64,000 nucleotides of DNA from Rhodospirillaceae bacterium (GCA_947467145.1 CANIGJ010000015.1:34394-98393); one strand, 5' to 3'; counted from the stretch's first letter, positions 46,501 through 55,102 are shown. Numbers and translations are program-made. The notes: generated by a model from the letters alone, not told the origin.

Positions 46501-47511
46501 TTAGAGCTTTCCTTTATTGTCGCGTAGGAACTTCTCGACCCCCGGATGGAGCGGAACGTCGATCGGGGTCTCGTTCGATTCCCCGAAAATCTGGGCGATG
46601 TTGTGATAATCGCCCGTGGTCCAGGGGATTTCGTTCTGGCGTGCGACCAGCGCCTCGCAGACGTCGATCACGATCTTTTCGTCCAGGGATTCGCGGCAAT
46701 AGATCGGCCAGCCGCTGAAATCGATGGCGGCATGATCCTGCTTCAGATTGGCGTAATCGCCCGACTTGAGGGTGCGCGTCCGCCAGCCGAGGTCATTCAT
46801 CGCCTTCATACCGTCGGGGGTGTGCTCGAGCAGCTGATAGCCGGCCCCGAGCGCCTCGGCGAGCCAAACGATCAACGCCTCGTCCATCACGGCATCGACG
46901 GTGCCGTCCTTAATGCGGTTCATGCGGTTCGGCCCCATCGGAGCGCCTGTGGTGACGAGTTCACCGCCCCACGCCAACATGTCTTTAATGCCGAAGCCAT
47001 GATGATTGAAGATCTGTTCGATCAGCACGAGGGTCGAATGCGTTGGATCCTCGCGCACGGAAATCTTCAGCGGATATTGCTTCGCCTTGATGTCGGCGAC
47101 GGTCTTCAATCCGGTGCGCGGATGCACGACCATCACGAAGCTGTCCCACGACGGATAGGAACAGACGATGCGGATCGGCAATTTCTTGTCGAACAAGCCG
47201 ACGCCGCGATAGGCCTGCGTGATCAGCGCGGACGGATTGATGAAGGCCATGTCGATTTCGCCCTTCACCACGTCATGCGCCATGATCGCCGAACCGCTCG
47301 CGAGATTCAGGAACGGCTTGAACGCCGCCTGCCCGCCTGAGCCGACGGTGATCCGCATGTCGCGGTTCCCGCCGTAGGGGATCGTCGGATCGCCGGCCAC
47401 ATCGAGGCCGATCTCCCACATCATTTTGGCACGAACGAAATTCGCTCCGCGCGGCAATGGCTCGAGGCGCGAATGTTCCCATGAACCGGGATGTTTGTTG
47501 TCATCTGTCAT
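46501..47511 (-). CDS. TAXI-family TRAP-type solute-binding protein lacking a signal peptide
   Basis: The 336-residue protein starts at the ATG at 47511; a GTG 33 bases upstream adds no signal sequence. It resembles TAXI-type binding subunits of TRAP transporters (ITVGSGGQAAFKPFLNLASG, AFINPSALITQAYRG, LKISVREDPTHSTLVLIEQIF). The usual export signal is missing, and no TRAP permease (DctQM) gene is near, so it may act in the cytoplasm as a ligand-binding or enzyme-like protein. It is divergent from the MFS gene. Confidence 0.8.
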   Translation of the reverse strand: MTDDNKHPGSWEHSRLEPLPRGANFVRAKMMWEIGLDVAGDPTIPYGGNRDMRITVGSGGQAAFKPFLNLASGSAIMAHDVVKGEIDMAFINPSALITQAYRGVGLFDKKLPIRIVCSYPSWDSFVMVVHPRTGLKTVADIKAKQYPLKISVREDPTHSTLVLIEQIFNHHGFGIKDMLAWGGELVTTGAPMGPNRMNRIKDGTVDAVMDEALIVWLAEALGAGYQLLEHTPDGMKAMNDLGWRTRTLKSGDYANLKQDHAAIDFSGWPIYCRESLDEKIVIDVCEALVARQNEIPWTTGDYHNIAQIFGESNETPIDVPLHPGVEKFLRDNKGKL

Positions 47512-47603
47512 GCACGAAGCGTAACGCGGCGACTTTGGCGTCACAAACCCTTAACTGCGATAACGTCTCGATTCCGCAAACGCGAAATAAACCGGCGGAC
47601 GCA

Positions 47604-47624
47604 GTTTGATTGGTACGTTTGATT
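47604..47624. repeat. GTTTGATT direct repeat in the TAXI-MFS divergent region
   Basis: GTTTGATT occurs at 47604-47611 and 47617-47624 with a 13-bp period, 32-52 bases upstream of the MFS start. It may be a regulator site; no regulator gene is adjacent. The rest of the 144-bp gap shows no clear promoter. Confidence 0.3.
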
Positions 47625-47655
47625 TCTGGCGCGACGTTCGGCCACTATCGCGGCC

Positions 47656-49098
47656 ATGGCCGCAGCGACATCGCATTCCGAAAACAAAGCGCCGTTCTCG
47701 GAACTGTTCCGCGATGGTCGCGCGTTCACCACGATCCTGATCGTGTTGAGCGCGGTGATCCAGGCGCTGCAAGTGCTGGTGATCGCCATCATCATGCCGA
47801 CCGTGGTCGGCGATATCGGCGGCGCTGCCTATTTCACCTGGCCAGCGATGCTCTACACAATGGGCGGCATCGTCGGTTCGATGTGCGTTGCTACGGTGTG
47901 GAACAGCATCGGCGCGCGTAACGGCTATGCGGTCAGCGGCATCATCTTCCTCGTCTGCACCATCGGCTGCGCGATGGCGCCCAACATGGCCGTACTGGTT
48001 ATCTGGCGCACGATCCAGGGCTTGGCGGGCGGCCTGATCGCCGGCGGCAGTCTCGCCATGATCAGCGACATGTTCGATGCGCGCCTGCGCACCCGCGTGC
48101 TCGCCGTGCAGCAGACGACGTGGACGACCTCGCATCTGTTCGGCCCGCTCGTCGGCGGTATGTTCGCCGAGATGAATTGGTGGCGCGGGTCGTTTTGGGT
48201 GATGGTGCCGGTCATTATCGCGTTTCTGCTCATCACCTGGATCAAGGTGCCGGCCCGCCTGCCGTCAGATGCGCGCGCACCGTCGAGCCCCATTCCATTC
48301 CTGCGCCTCACGGTGTTATCGGGTAGCGTTTTCTGCCTGGCATTGGCCGGGCCGGTGCATGACAACGCGATCCGCTTCGCCCTGATCATCGGCGCGGTGG
48401 CTCTGCTGTGGTCGGTGCTGCGCCTCGATACGGCATCCACAAACCGGATGTTCCCAACTCATGTGTTCTCACCGGGATCGGTTGTCGGCCTTGCCATGTG
48501 GGTGCTGCTGCTCGGCGGTGCGACACAGAATTCGCTGACCTTGTTCATGCCGTTGCTGCTGCAGGTCGTGCACCACGTCAGCCCGTTGATCATCAATTTC
48601 CTGACCATCATCATCTCGCTGGGCTGGACCATCGGCGCCATCGTGGCGTCGGGCTGGTCGGGTCCGCGCGAGAAGTTCGCCTTCGTCGCCGGACCGTGGC
48701 TGATGGTCGCATCCATGATTGTCATCGCCATCGTCGCCAAGCTGCCGCTGCTGCCGGTGCTGACGGTCGCGAGCTTCCTGGTCGGTTTCGGCACCGGCAT
48801 GCATAACGTTCATTTGGTATCGCGCACACTCGGCAATGCGCCGCCCGGTGAAGAACGCGCGATCGCCGGCGCACTCCCCTCGATCCGGCAATTGGGCACG
48901 GCCTTTGGTGCGGCCGTTGCGGGTATCCTCGCCAATCTCGCCGGCCTCGATACGGTGAGCGACGCCGAAGTTGTGGGGCGCGCCGTCACCTTCATCTATA
49001 CCTTCAATGTGGTGCCGCTCTGCATTGCCGCTTTCTTCATGATGCGGTTCGTCCAAAAGGTTTACGGTCCGCGCACAACGCCTAAGGTCGCCGAATAA
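47656..49098 (+). CDS. MFS transporter (DHA2-like, 14 TM)
   Basis: The 480-residue protein has the hydropathy of a 14-helix major-facilitator exporter. The motif A position reads NSIGARNGYAV and so departs from the usual D-x2-GRR, while the motif C-like TTSHLFGPLVGG is present. It shares a TAATG overlap with the DUF3592 gene. Its substrate is unknown. Position next to a TAXI-like gene suggests a shared small-molecule theme (inference). Confidence 0.85.
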   Translation: MAAATSHSENKAPFSELFRDGRAFTTILIVLSAVIQALQVLVIAIIMPTVVGDIGGAAYFTWPAMLYTMGGIVGSMCVATVWNSIGARNGYAVSGIIFLVCTIGCAMAPNMAVLVIWRTIQGLAGGLIAGGSLAMISDMFDARLRTRVLAVQQTTWTTSHLFGPLVGGMFAEMNWWRGSFWVMVPVIIAFLLITWIKVPARLPSDARAPSSPIPFLRLTVLSGSVFCLALAGPVHDNAIRFALIIGAVALLWSVLRLDTASTNRMFPTHVFSPGSVVGLAMWVLLLGGATQNSLTLFMPLLLQVVHHVSPLIINFLTIIISLGWTIGAIVASGWSGPREKFAFVAGPWLMVASMIVIAIVAKLPLLPVLTVASFLVGFGTGMHNVHLVSRTLGNAPPGEERAIAGALPSIRQLGTAFGAAVAGILANLAGLDTVSDAEVVGRAVTFIYTFNVVPLCIAAFFMMRFVQKVYGPRTTPKVAE

Positions 49099-49589
49099 TG
49101 TTCGAGTTCGCAGATGCCGCGACTTTGAGCGACGCCGACAAGATCAAAGGCCTGTTGATCGGCGGCGGCATCCTGACCCTGGGTGGCGCGCTCGAAATCT
49201 ATACGACCTTCATGAACCGTTACCGCGCTTTCAAGTGCCAGGACTGGCCGCGCGTACCCGGCGTCGTCATCGGGCACAAGACGCGCCGTCCCTTGTTGTC
49301 GGGCGTCGGGCGCGTCGTGCCGCTGGTGCGCTACAGCTTCACCATCGGTGCCGAAACCTATGAACATGATGCGGTGATGTTCGGCGGGCATGAGCCGGTC
49401 AAAGGCAAGGATGCCGAAGCCGTGTTCCGGCGTTATCCGTTGGACAGCGCGGTGCAGGTCATCATCGATCCCAAGATCCCGCGCCGCTGCGCGCTGGAAG
49501 ACACCGCCATTGGCGGCAAGGGCTTCACCAACGGCGCGTCGATGGCCGCGTGCGGCATCTTCCTGCTGGTGCTGGCGATCGTCTCGTAA
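49098..49589 (+). CDS. DUF3592-domain membrane protein
   Basis: The 163-residue protein has a transmembrane helix near residues 17-37 and another at the C-terminus. Between them is a beta-rich DUF3592-like domain (WPRVPGVVIGHK, VRYSFTIGAETYEHDAV, YPLDSAVQVIIDPKIPRRCALE). Function is unknown. The first base of its ATG is the last base of the MFS stop. Confidence 0.8.
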   Translation: MFEFADAATLSDADKIKGLLIGGGILTLGGALEIYTTFMNRYRAFKCQDWPRVPGVVIGHKTRRPLLSGVGRVVPLVRYSFTIGAETYEHDAVMFGGHEPVKGKDAEAVFRRYPLDSAVQVIIDPKIPRRCALEDTAIGGKGFTNGASMAACGIFLLVLAIVS

Positions 49590-49591
49590 CC

Positions 49592-50371
49592 TTAAAGCGT
49601 TTTCAGCCAGGCGCCGATTTCGCGTGCTGCCTTGGCGCCCGCCTCGGTATGGCTGCCTGTGACGAGCTTATACGCGTTCTTCGGATTGGCGGGTGCCCGG
49701 GCGAAGGCGTAACCCTCGCCACGTTGCGACATGCTGTCCTGATTGCCGACCAGCCACAAAAACGCCGTTTCGGGTTTTAGACGCGCGGCATTGCGCGGCA
49801 TGACCATCAAACCTTGCGGATCGAACCAGCTTAGATAGACGTTCGCCGTTGCCGGCATCTGTTGTTCCTGGCCCTGATTGCTATCGTTAAAGCGACCCTT
49901 CACGTCGCCCTTGCCTTCAGCGATCAATGCCTTCGCGCGTTCGACGTCGCCCTTCAAGCTATCCTGAAAACCCTTCAGATCTGGCGTATGGCCCGGCGAG
50001 ATCGCCATGACCCCCGCGATGCCCTCGCGTTGCGCTGCATAGGCGATGGCGAAGTTGGCTCCCATACTCTGGCCGCCGATGACGATGCGTTTCGCGCCGC
50101 GGCTTTTGAGCTTTTCGACCAGCGCATCGATTTCGGCCATCGCCGCTGTCGTATCGCGGTCATAGGCGCGCGCCCGCGACCACGGCATCTCCGGCGTTTC
50201 GAGCAAGGCATCGGCGCGTTTGATCTCGTTGAAGATCGGACCGATGGGCGAACTGGCTTCGTTGGTGCCCCATTTACCATGCATGAAGATGACGCCGATG
50301 TCGGCGGCGAAGGCAGGTAACGAGACGACGGCCATCGCGAGGATGGCCAGAACCGCAAAAATACGTTTCAT
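49592..50371 (-). CDS. Exported alpha/beta-hydrolase
   Basis: The 259-residue protein has a signal peptide (MKRIFAVLAILAMAVVSLPAFA). The nucleophile elbow is GGQSMGAN, the oxyanion strand is IGVIFMHGKWG, and a C-terminal GSHTEAG supplies the likely catalytic histidine. It should be a periplasmic serine esterase or lipase-like enzyme. It is convergent with the DUF3592 gene and 14 bases downstream of a Rieske oxygenase gene on the same strand, so it may hydrolyse an ester related to that oxygenase's substrate. Confidence 0.82.
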   Translation of the reverse strand: MKRIFAVLAILAMAVVSLPAFAADIGVIFMHGKWGTNEASSPIGPIFNEIKRADALLETPEMPWSRARAYDRDTTAAMAEIDALVEKLKSRGAKRIVIGGQSMGANFAIAYAAQREGIAGVMAISPGHTPDLKGFQDSLKGDVERAKALIAEGKGDVKGRFNDSNQGQEQQMPATANVYLSWFDPQGLMVMPRNAARLKPETAFLWLVGNQDSMSQRGEGYAFARAPANPKNAYKLVTGSHTEAGAKAAREIGAWLKTL

Positions 50372-50385
50372 AAATTACAGTCCGA

Positions 50386-51705
50386 TCATTCCGCTGCCTG
50401 CACGTCGTCGAAGGCCAGCGGCGCATTGGCGATCTGCTTGCGATAGCCGTCCTGCCAATCGACGCCGGTGCTTTCGACGAACCAGCCGCCGCGCACGCCT
50501 TCGAATTGGCGCGGATCGCGCGCCGATTTGGGGAGTGTGCCGTCCTTGGCATAATCCGTCGCGGCCTTCACCAGCACGCGGCGCGTCTTGGTAATGGCGA
50601 TGTCGCTGGGCGCCAGATGCTCCCACGTGCGATCCGAAATCGCGCCCATGCTTTCGGTGATCATCTGATCTTGCAGCACGAAGCCCATCAACCCGGTGTA
50701 ATTGACGTCGCGCTGCATGGTGCGATCGATCAGATAATCGTTCTTCCAATTTTCCTGCAATTTCCAGCGGCCGGTCCATTCGGTGGTGTTCGGCCTGTAT
50801 TTGAGTTCGCCGCCCGGCGCCTGGCGGCGCACCGCTTCGGCATCCGAATTGGCGGCGTTGAAACCCAATTGCTCGATGATGACGATCATATGGTTGTTGT
50901 CGTCGATCGGCACATAAGCGCGCGCCAGGATATTCTTCGAAATGTTGCCGATGGGCGGCATCGTCCACATGGGAAACAGGAACTGGCCGAAGCGCCAATA
51001 GGTGTTGCCGTCGTCGGCCGGGCGATGGGCCGCGTACATGAAACCAAAATCGGTTTCGGTGGAGGCGTATTCTGGTGTGCGGTTCATCACGGCGAAGCGG
51101 TCGCCGGAATTCTGCACCGTGCCGTAATCCTCTTTGCTGACCGTGCCCAGATGCAGGAAGCCGATGTGCGAGGTATCAAGCTCGCCCTCGACGCCTTGTA
51201 GCCAGTTGCAGTCGCGATGCACGAACATGATGTTGGCCTGATCTTCGGGAACAAGCGTCGCTTCGACCGGCGGCAGCGGCGGCGCTTCGTCGGCCTTGCC
51301 CATATAGATATAAACGATGCCGTTGCGCTCGGCCGACTTGTAGGTTTTGGCGTGGACCTTGTGCTTGAAGTCCTGATGCGGCGGCACGTTCGCCATGTCG
51401 AGGCAATTGCCGTCGACGTCGAATTTCCAGCCGTGATAGACGCAGCGCAGCCCACCCTCTTCGTTACGGCCGAAGAATAGCGAGGCGCAGCGATGCGGGC
51501 AGCGATGATCCATGACGCCGACGCGCCCCGATGTATCGCGGAACGCGATCAGGTCTTCGCATAACAGGCGAAACCGCACGGGCTCGCCGTCGCGCACCAG
51601 TTCGGAGGATTTGAGCGCCGGCATCCAATATTGGCGCATCAATTCGCCCATCGGCGTGCCCGGTCCGACGCGGGTGAGGATCTCGTTTTCGGCGGCTGTG
51701 GTCAT
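50386..51705 (-). CDS. Rieske non-heme iron oxygenase, alpha subunit (phthalate-dioxygenase type), copy 1
   Basis: The 439-residue protein starts at the ATG at 51705 behind GGGAGA. The Rieske cluster ligands are Cys69-x-His71 and Cys88-x2-His91. The mononuclear iron ligands are Asp177/His180/His185 in ELDTSHIGFLH. The sequence resembles single-component-terminal oxygenases of the phthalate 4,5-dioxygenase/vanillate demethylase group, which hydroxylate or demethylate aromatics and receive electrons from a separate reductase. No reductase gene is in the window. A close paralogue lies at 55.1 kb. The leader has a hairpin, and a phased repeat array lies further upstream. Confidence 0.92.
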   Translation of the reverse strand: MTTAAENEILTRVGPGTPMGELMRQYWMPALKSSELVRDGEPVRFRLLCEDLIAFRDTSGRVGVMDHRCPHRCASLFFGRNEEGGLRCVYHGWKFDVDGNCLDMANVPPHQDFKHKVHAKTYKSAERNGIVYIYMGKADEAPPLPPVEATLVPEDQANIMFVHRDCNWLQGVEGELDTSHIGFLHLGTVSKEDYGTVQNSGDRFAVMNRTPEYASTETDFGFMYAAHRPADDGNTYWRFGQFLFPMWTMPPIGNISKNILARAYVPIDDNNHMIVIIEQLGFNAANSDAEAVRRQAPGGELKYRPNTTEWTGRWKLQENWKNDYLIDRTMQRDVNYTGLMGFVLQDQMITESMGAISDRTWEHLAPSDIAITKTRRVLVKAATDYAKDGTLPKSARDPRQFEGVRGGWFVESTGVDWQDGYRKQIANAPLAFDDVQAAE

Positions 51706-51724
51706 CGGCTGTCTCCCATTGCTT

Positions 51725-51742
51725 GCCTCGTCTTTGCGAGGC
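51725..51742 (-). promoter_or_regulatory. Hairpin in the Rieske copy 1 leader
   Basis: GCCTCG and CGAGGC form a 6-bp stem around a 6-base loop, 20-37 bases upstream of the start and just before the GGGAGA ribosome-binding site. It could influence translation or mRNA stability. Confidence 0.35.
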
Positions 51743-51809
51743 TGTCTTCGTATCGTTGTGAAGATCATCATACGCCCGTCGATCAATCCTGCGGAACGGC
51801 GAAAACGCA

Positions 51810-51876
51810 TCGACAAGGATCGACATATCTCGACAAATCTAGGCCGAAATCGACAAATTCCGTGGATTTCTGTCGA
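51810..51876. promoter_or_regulatory. Helically phased TCGACA array upstream of Rieske copy 1
   Basis: TCGACA occurs at 51810, 51820, 51830 and 51850 (first base), exactly 10 bases or a multiple apart. An inverted TGTCGA at 51871-51876 closes the array. It lies 105-171 bases upstream of the oxygenase start. Identical helical phase is expected for cooperative binding of an activator or repressor. No regulator gene is adjacent, and the paralogous Rieske gene has no such array. Confidence 0.6.
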
Positions 51877-51979
51877 TGCCCGGCCTATCGCGCGCCTCGC
51901 GTTAAGGCCATTCCATCCCACGCCAGGCTCATCTCGGCGAAATGCTATAAATTATTGAAAAATAATAGCAAATTGGCCG

Positions 51980-52003
51980 TGGAATTGCAAGAAAATAATT
52001 CCA
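51980..52003 (-). other. AT-rich inverted repeat just past the importer ATPase gene
   Basis: TGGAATT (51980-51986) and AATTCCA (51997-52003) form a perfect 7-bp dyad directly after the ATPase stop. A second AT-rich dyad (TGCTAT/ATAGCA, 51943-51970) follows. They could end the importer transcript, although the GC content is low and no T tail is present. Confidence 0.35.
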
Positions 52004-52004
52004 A

Positions 52005-52784
52005 CTAGGCCGAGGTGAGAGACGGCGCGCAGATGCGCCGGCCACTTTCCGCCAGGGTCGCGATGACGACGTCTACCCCGTAGATGGTTTTGAGATTTGC
52101 GGCGGTCACGGTTTCGTCCGGCGTGCCCAGTGCGATCATGCGCCCCTGGTGCATGAGTGCGACGCGGTCGGCGCACAAGAATGCATGATCGGGATCGTGC
52201 GTGGCGAAGATTATGGCCTGCCCGCTCCGCGACAAGGCGCGCATCTGTTCGAGCACACGCACCTGATTGCCGAAATCGAGGCTGGCCGTCGGCTCGTCCA
52301 TCACCAGGATCGGGGCTTCTTGCGTCAGAGCGCGCGCGATCAACGCGAGCTGGCGTTCGCCGCCGCTGATCTCGGTGAAGATACGATCCGCCAAATGCGC
52401 GATACCGAGACGGCTGAGCGCGTTTTCCGCGATGTGATGATCGATGCGCGACGGTGCGGCCAACAGATCGAGGCGCGCGGCGCGGCCCATCAGAACCATC
52501 TCGCGCACGGTGAAGGGAAAGGCCGAGGCCTGCGCCTGCGGCACGTACGCGATGCGGCGTGCGATGTCGCCCCGCGACTGCCGCGCCATAGCGATGCCGT
52601 CGAGTTCGATGCGCCCTGACAGCGCCGGGATCAGGCCGAGCAGAGTGCGAAACAGCGTCGTCTTGCCGCAGCCGTTGGGCCCCAACAGGCAGAGCGCCTC
52701 GCCGTCACCGAGCGCGAGGTCGATCCCCTCGCCGACGCGGCGTGCACCGTACCCAATTGCAAGGTCTTTGGTGGCTAACGTCAT
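52005..52784 (-). CDS. ABC transporter ATP-binding protein (FecE/BtuD/MolC type)
   Basis: The 259-residue reading starts at the ATG at 52784, which overlaps the permease stop by four bases. It has a Walker A GPNGCGKTT (35-43), the signature ISGGERQLALIARAL, a Walker B ILVMDEPTASLD and the switch histidine in IIFATHDPDHA. It powers uptake of a metal chelate, cobalamin or oxyanion with the adjacent permease and binding protein. It is the last gene of the importer operon. Confidence 0.93.
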   Translation of the reverse strand: MTLATKDLAIGYGARRVGEGIDLALGDGEALCLLGPNGCGKTTLFRTLLGLIPALSGRIELDGIAMARQSRGDIARRIAYVPQAQASAFPFTVREMVLMGRAARLDLLAAPSRIDHHIAENALSRLGIAHLADRIFTEISGGERQLALIARALTQEAPILVMDEPTASLDFGNQVRVLEQMRALSRSGQAIIFATHDPDHAFLCADRVALMHQGRMIALGTPDETVTAANLKTIYGVDVVIATLAESGRRICAPSLTSA

Positions 52785-53779
52785 TGCCAGCCGCGCTCCC
52801 GCGTCGCCAAGAGCCACAGGAAGAACGGTGCGCCGATCACGGCTGTGAGGATGCCGAGCGGCACTTCGATGCCGGCGATGGTGCGCGCCAAGGTATCGAC
52901 CAGCACAAGATAACCGCCGCCCAGCAGCAGCGATGCCGGCAACAGGCGCGAGAAGTCGGGCCCAACCAGGAAGCGCGCCATATGCGGGATCAGCAAACCG
53001 ACCCAGCCGATGATGCCGCTCACCGACACGGCGGCCGAGGTGATCAGCGTGGCGCAGACGATGAACAGCAGGCGCAGCTTGCGCGTATCGACGCCGAGCG
53101 CCCGCGCTTCATCCTCGCTCAACGTCAATAGGTTGAGCCGCCAGCGCAGCAGATAAAGCGGTGCGACGCCGATCGCGATGGGAATCAGGATCGACACCAG
53201 GTCTGCGCGATTGATGGCGGTCAGGCTGCCCAGCAACCAATAGGTGATCGCGGGCAGTTGATTGTAAGGATCGGCCAGGATCTTGATCAGCGAGATCGCG
53301 GAGCCCAGCAAGGTCTCGACCGCAATGCCGACCAGCACCAAAACGAGGATGGCATCGTGGCGCCGCACCGCGGCACCAATGGCCATGACAAGCGCGACGG
53401 TGAAAAGCCCGCCGACGAAGGTCATCGCCTGGATCACCCACACGGTCTGCGAAGTGAAGATGCCGAGGATGGCACCCAGGCTGGCGCCCGCCGACACGCC
53501 GAGGATATCGGGCGAGACCAGCGGATTGCGGAACATGCCCTGGAAGGTCGCCCCGGCGGCCGCGAGTGCGGCCCCCACCAGCAAGGCGGCCAGGATGCGC
53601 GGCAGGCGGATGTTGAAGACGACGGTATCGGCGGTCGGATCGGCGGTGAGCGGGCCACCGGTGATACGCGCCCAGATCACGTCGAAGACATCGGCCGGGC
53701 TGATCAGATATTTGCCGACGCACAGCGCCGCGATTACGACGACGAGCGCGCCCAGGGCGGCAAGGAAGAGGCCTTTCAT
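52781..53779 (-). CDS. ABC transporter permease (FecCD/BtuC family)
   Basis: The 332-residue protein has about ten transmembrane helices. The family regions are LPRILAALLVGAALAAAGATFQGMFRNPLVSPDILGVSAGAS near residue 60 and SVSGIIGWVGLLIPHMARFLVGPD near 255, the latter contacting the ATPase. It functions as a homodimer. The family includes importers for siderophores, haem, cobalamin and, in the MolABC branch, molybdate and tungstate. Confidence 0.93.
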   Translation of the reverse strand: MKGLFLAALGALVVVIAALCVGKYLISPADVFDVIWARITGGPLTADPTADTVVFNIRLPRILAALLVGAALAAAGATFQGMFRNPLVSPDILGVSAGASLGAILGIFTSQTVWVIQAMTFVGGLFTVALVMAIGAAVRRHDAILVLVLVGIAVETLLGSAISLIKILADPYNQLPAITYWLLGSLTAINRADLVSILIPIAIGVAPLYLLRWRLNLLTLSEDEARALGVDTRKLRLLFIVCATLITSAAVSVSGIIGWVGLLIPHMARFLVGPDFSRLLPASLLLGGGYLVLVDTLARTIAGIEVPLGILTAVIGAPFFLWLLATRERGWQ

Positions 53780-53785
53780 CGGAGA

Positions 53786-54814
53786 TTATTTCGGTGACGT
53801 CGCATCCTTGAGAAGCTCGTCGATCTGCGAGTCGGAAAGTTCGACATGATAGAACAGCTTATAGAACTCCCGCGTCTCGCTGCGCAAATCGGCTGCCGTC
53901 TGATCAGGATAGAGGATCGCCATCAGCCAGCGCACACCGATCAGGCGATTGATGCCGGGCGGTGAATCGAACCAGCCCCACGGCGTATCGGGGGCGCGGT
54001 AGACGCGCTTTTGGCGCAGCGCCGGCAAACCCTGCCATTGCGGATCCTTCAGCACGCGCGCATAGAAATTCCGATCCTGCGCGATAATGACATCCGGCGC
54101 CCAAGCCAGAATCTGCTCCAGCGAAACGTTGGTGAGGCCGCCCTTGCCTGCCGCCGCGGCGACATTGTTGGCGCCGACGGCGTCCAGCACTTCGAGATTG
54201 ACCGATGTGGCGAGACCAGTTTCGAGACCGGCCGGGCCGCGCCCATAATAAACACGCGGGCGCTTGTCCTGCGGCAGCCCTTCGATCTTGGCCTTCAGTT
54301 CGTTGAGCGTGCTTTCCGTATAAGCGGCGAGCGCGATGGCGCGCGGGGATGCATCGATGGCGTCGCCCAGCTCGCGGAGCATCTGCGCACTTTTAAGGAA
54401 CGCGCCGTCGATTAGGATATAGGGCACGCCGGTCTGTTCTTGTATGCGGTCGGCGAGCGAGGCATAGGTCGCATCGATGGAGCCGACATCGACGATCAGG
54501 TCAGGCTTCAGCTTAAGGACAATCTCGGTATTGGCGGTGTTGCCGCGGCCGGTCAGCCGCCCATGCGCCGACAGATCGGCATAAGGCTGGGCGATGAACG
54601 GACGTGCGGCGGGCGGAAAATCATTGATCCAGCCCACCAGCTTGTCCGGCGCCAGCGCATAGATTGCGGCCGACGCGGGCGGTCCGGCCGCTAGCACGCG
54701 GGTGACTTTCTCCGGCAGTTCGACCTTGCGGCCCGCCGAGTCGGTGAAGGAGCGCGCGGAGGCATCGCCGACTGCGAAGATAAGGACAATGATGGCAAAA
54801 AGGATTCTGGTCAC
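53786..54814 (-). CDS. ABC transporter periplasmic substrate-binding protein
   Basis: The 342-residue protein starts at a GTG (54814) with AGGCGG upstream. The signal peptide is MTRILFAIIVLIFAVGDASA. The mature part has the two-lobed helical-backbone fold of class III binding proteins (PF01497): FTDSAGRKVELPEKVTRVLA, NTEIVLKLKPDLIVDVG, LEQILAWAPDVIIAQDRNF and WGWFDSPPGINRLIGVRWL. The ligand is not certain; the upstream dyad raises the possibility of molybdate or tungstate. It is the first gene of the importer operon. Confidence 0.9.
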   Translation of the reverse strand: MTRILFAIIVLIFAVGDASARSFTDSAGRKVELPEKVTRVLAAGPPASAAIYALAPDKLVGWINDFPPAARPFIAQPYADLSAHGRLTGRGNTANTEIVLKLKPDLIVDVGSIDATYASLADRIQEQTGVPYILIDGAFLKSAQMLRELGDAIDASPRAIALAAYTESTLNELKAKIEGLPQDKRPRVYYGRGPAGLETGLATSVNLEVLDAVGANNVAAAAGKGGLTNVSLEQILAWAPDVIIAQDRNFYARVLKDPQWQGLPALRQKRVYRAPDTPWGWFDSPPGINRLIGVRWLMAILYPDQTAADLRSETREFYKLFYHVELSDSQIDELLKDATSPK

Positions 54815-54827
54815 GGCTTACCGCCTA

Positions 54828-54853
54828 TCGATATGTTCCGAAAAACATATCGA
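54828..54853. promoter_or_regulatory. 10-bp dyad at the importer promoter (possible ModE box)
   Basis: TCGATATGTT and AACATATCGA are perfect 10-bp arms around six bases (CCGAAA). The dyad ends 13 bases upstream of the GTG of the binding-protein gene, and its arm nearer the gene could include a -10 (TATGTT). Bound protein there would block transcription. With the base before it, the arm reads ATCG-A-TATGTT, similar to the half-site ATCGCTATATA that I recall for molybdate-responsive boxes, which also have an N6 centre. Confidence 0.55.
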
Positions 54854-54913
54854 CCGCTCACACAGCCGGAAAGCGATATTTCGGTGACTTATGGTATGCG
54901 AAAGTAGCGAATG

Positions 54914-55070
54914 CCGTCATGGCCGGTCCCGCGCGCCTTGCGCGCCATTGAGTAAGCGCGCGGCCGACCGCGCGGCCGGCCATCCACGGTAGCGCGATAG
55001 CGCGAAAAGAATCATGACGGCGCAGACGCGCCTTTTCGTGGAACCTCGGGACAAGCCCGAGCATGACGTC
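54914..55070. repeat. Palindromic intergenic repeat element
   Basis: The non-coding stretch between the importer and Rieske copy 2 is full of foldbacks. ATGGCCGG (54919-54926) pairs with CCGGCCAT (54976-54983). The GC-only palindromic patches GCGCGCC and CGCGCGGCCG lie between. The hairpin CTCGGG-ACAAG-CCCGAG (55045-55061) is followed by CATGACG. The CTCGGGCTTGTCCCGAG core is, from general knowledge, a very common dispersed repeat in alphaproteobacterial genomes. No protein is encoded. Confidence 0.6.
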
Positions 55071-55102
55071 TTATTGGCGACGGGTGTGTTCCCTTGTCGT
55101 CC

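Noticed and set aside
54858..55064. 68-codon minus-strand reading between the importer and Rieske copy 2
   Set aside because: It translates a palindromic intergenic repeat, which typically yields spurious peptides of this kind.
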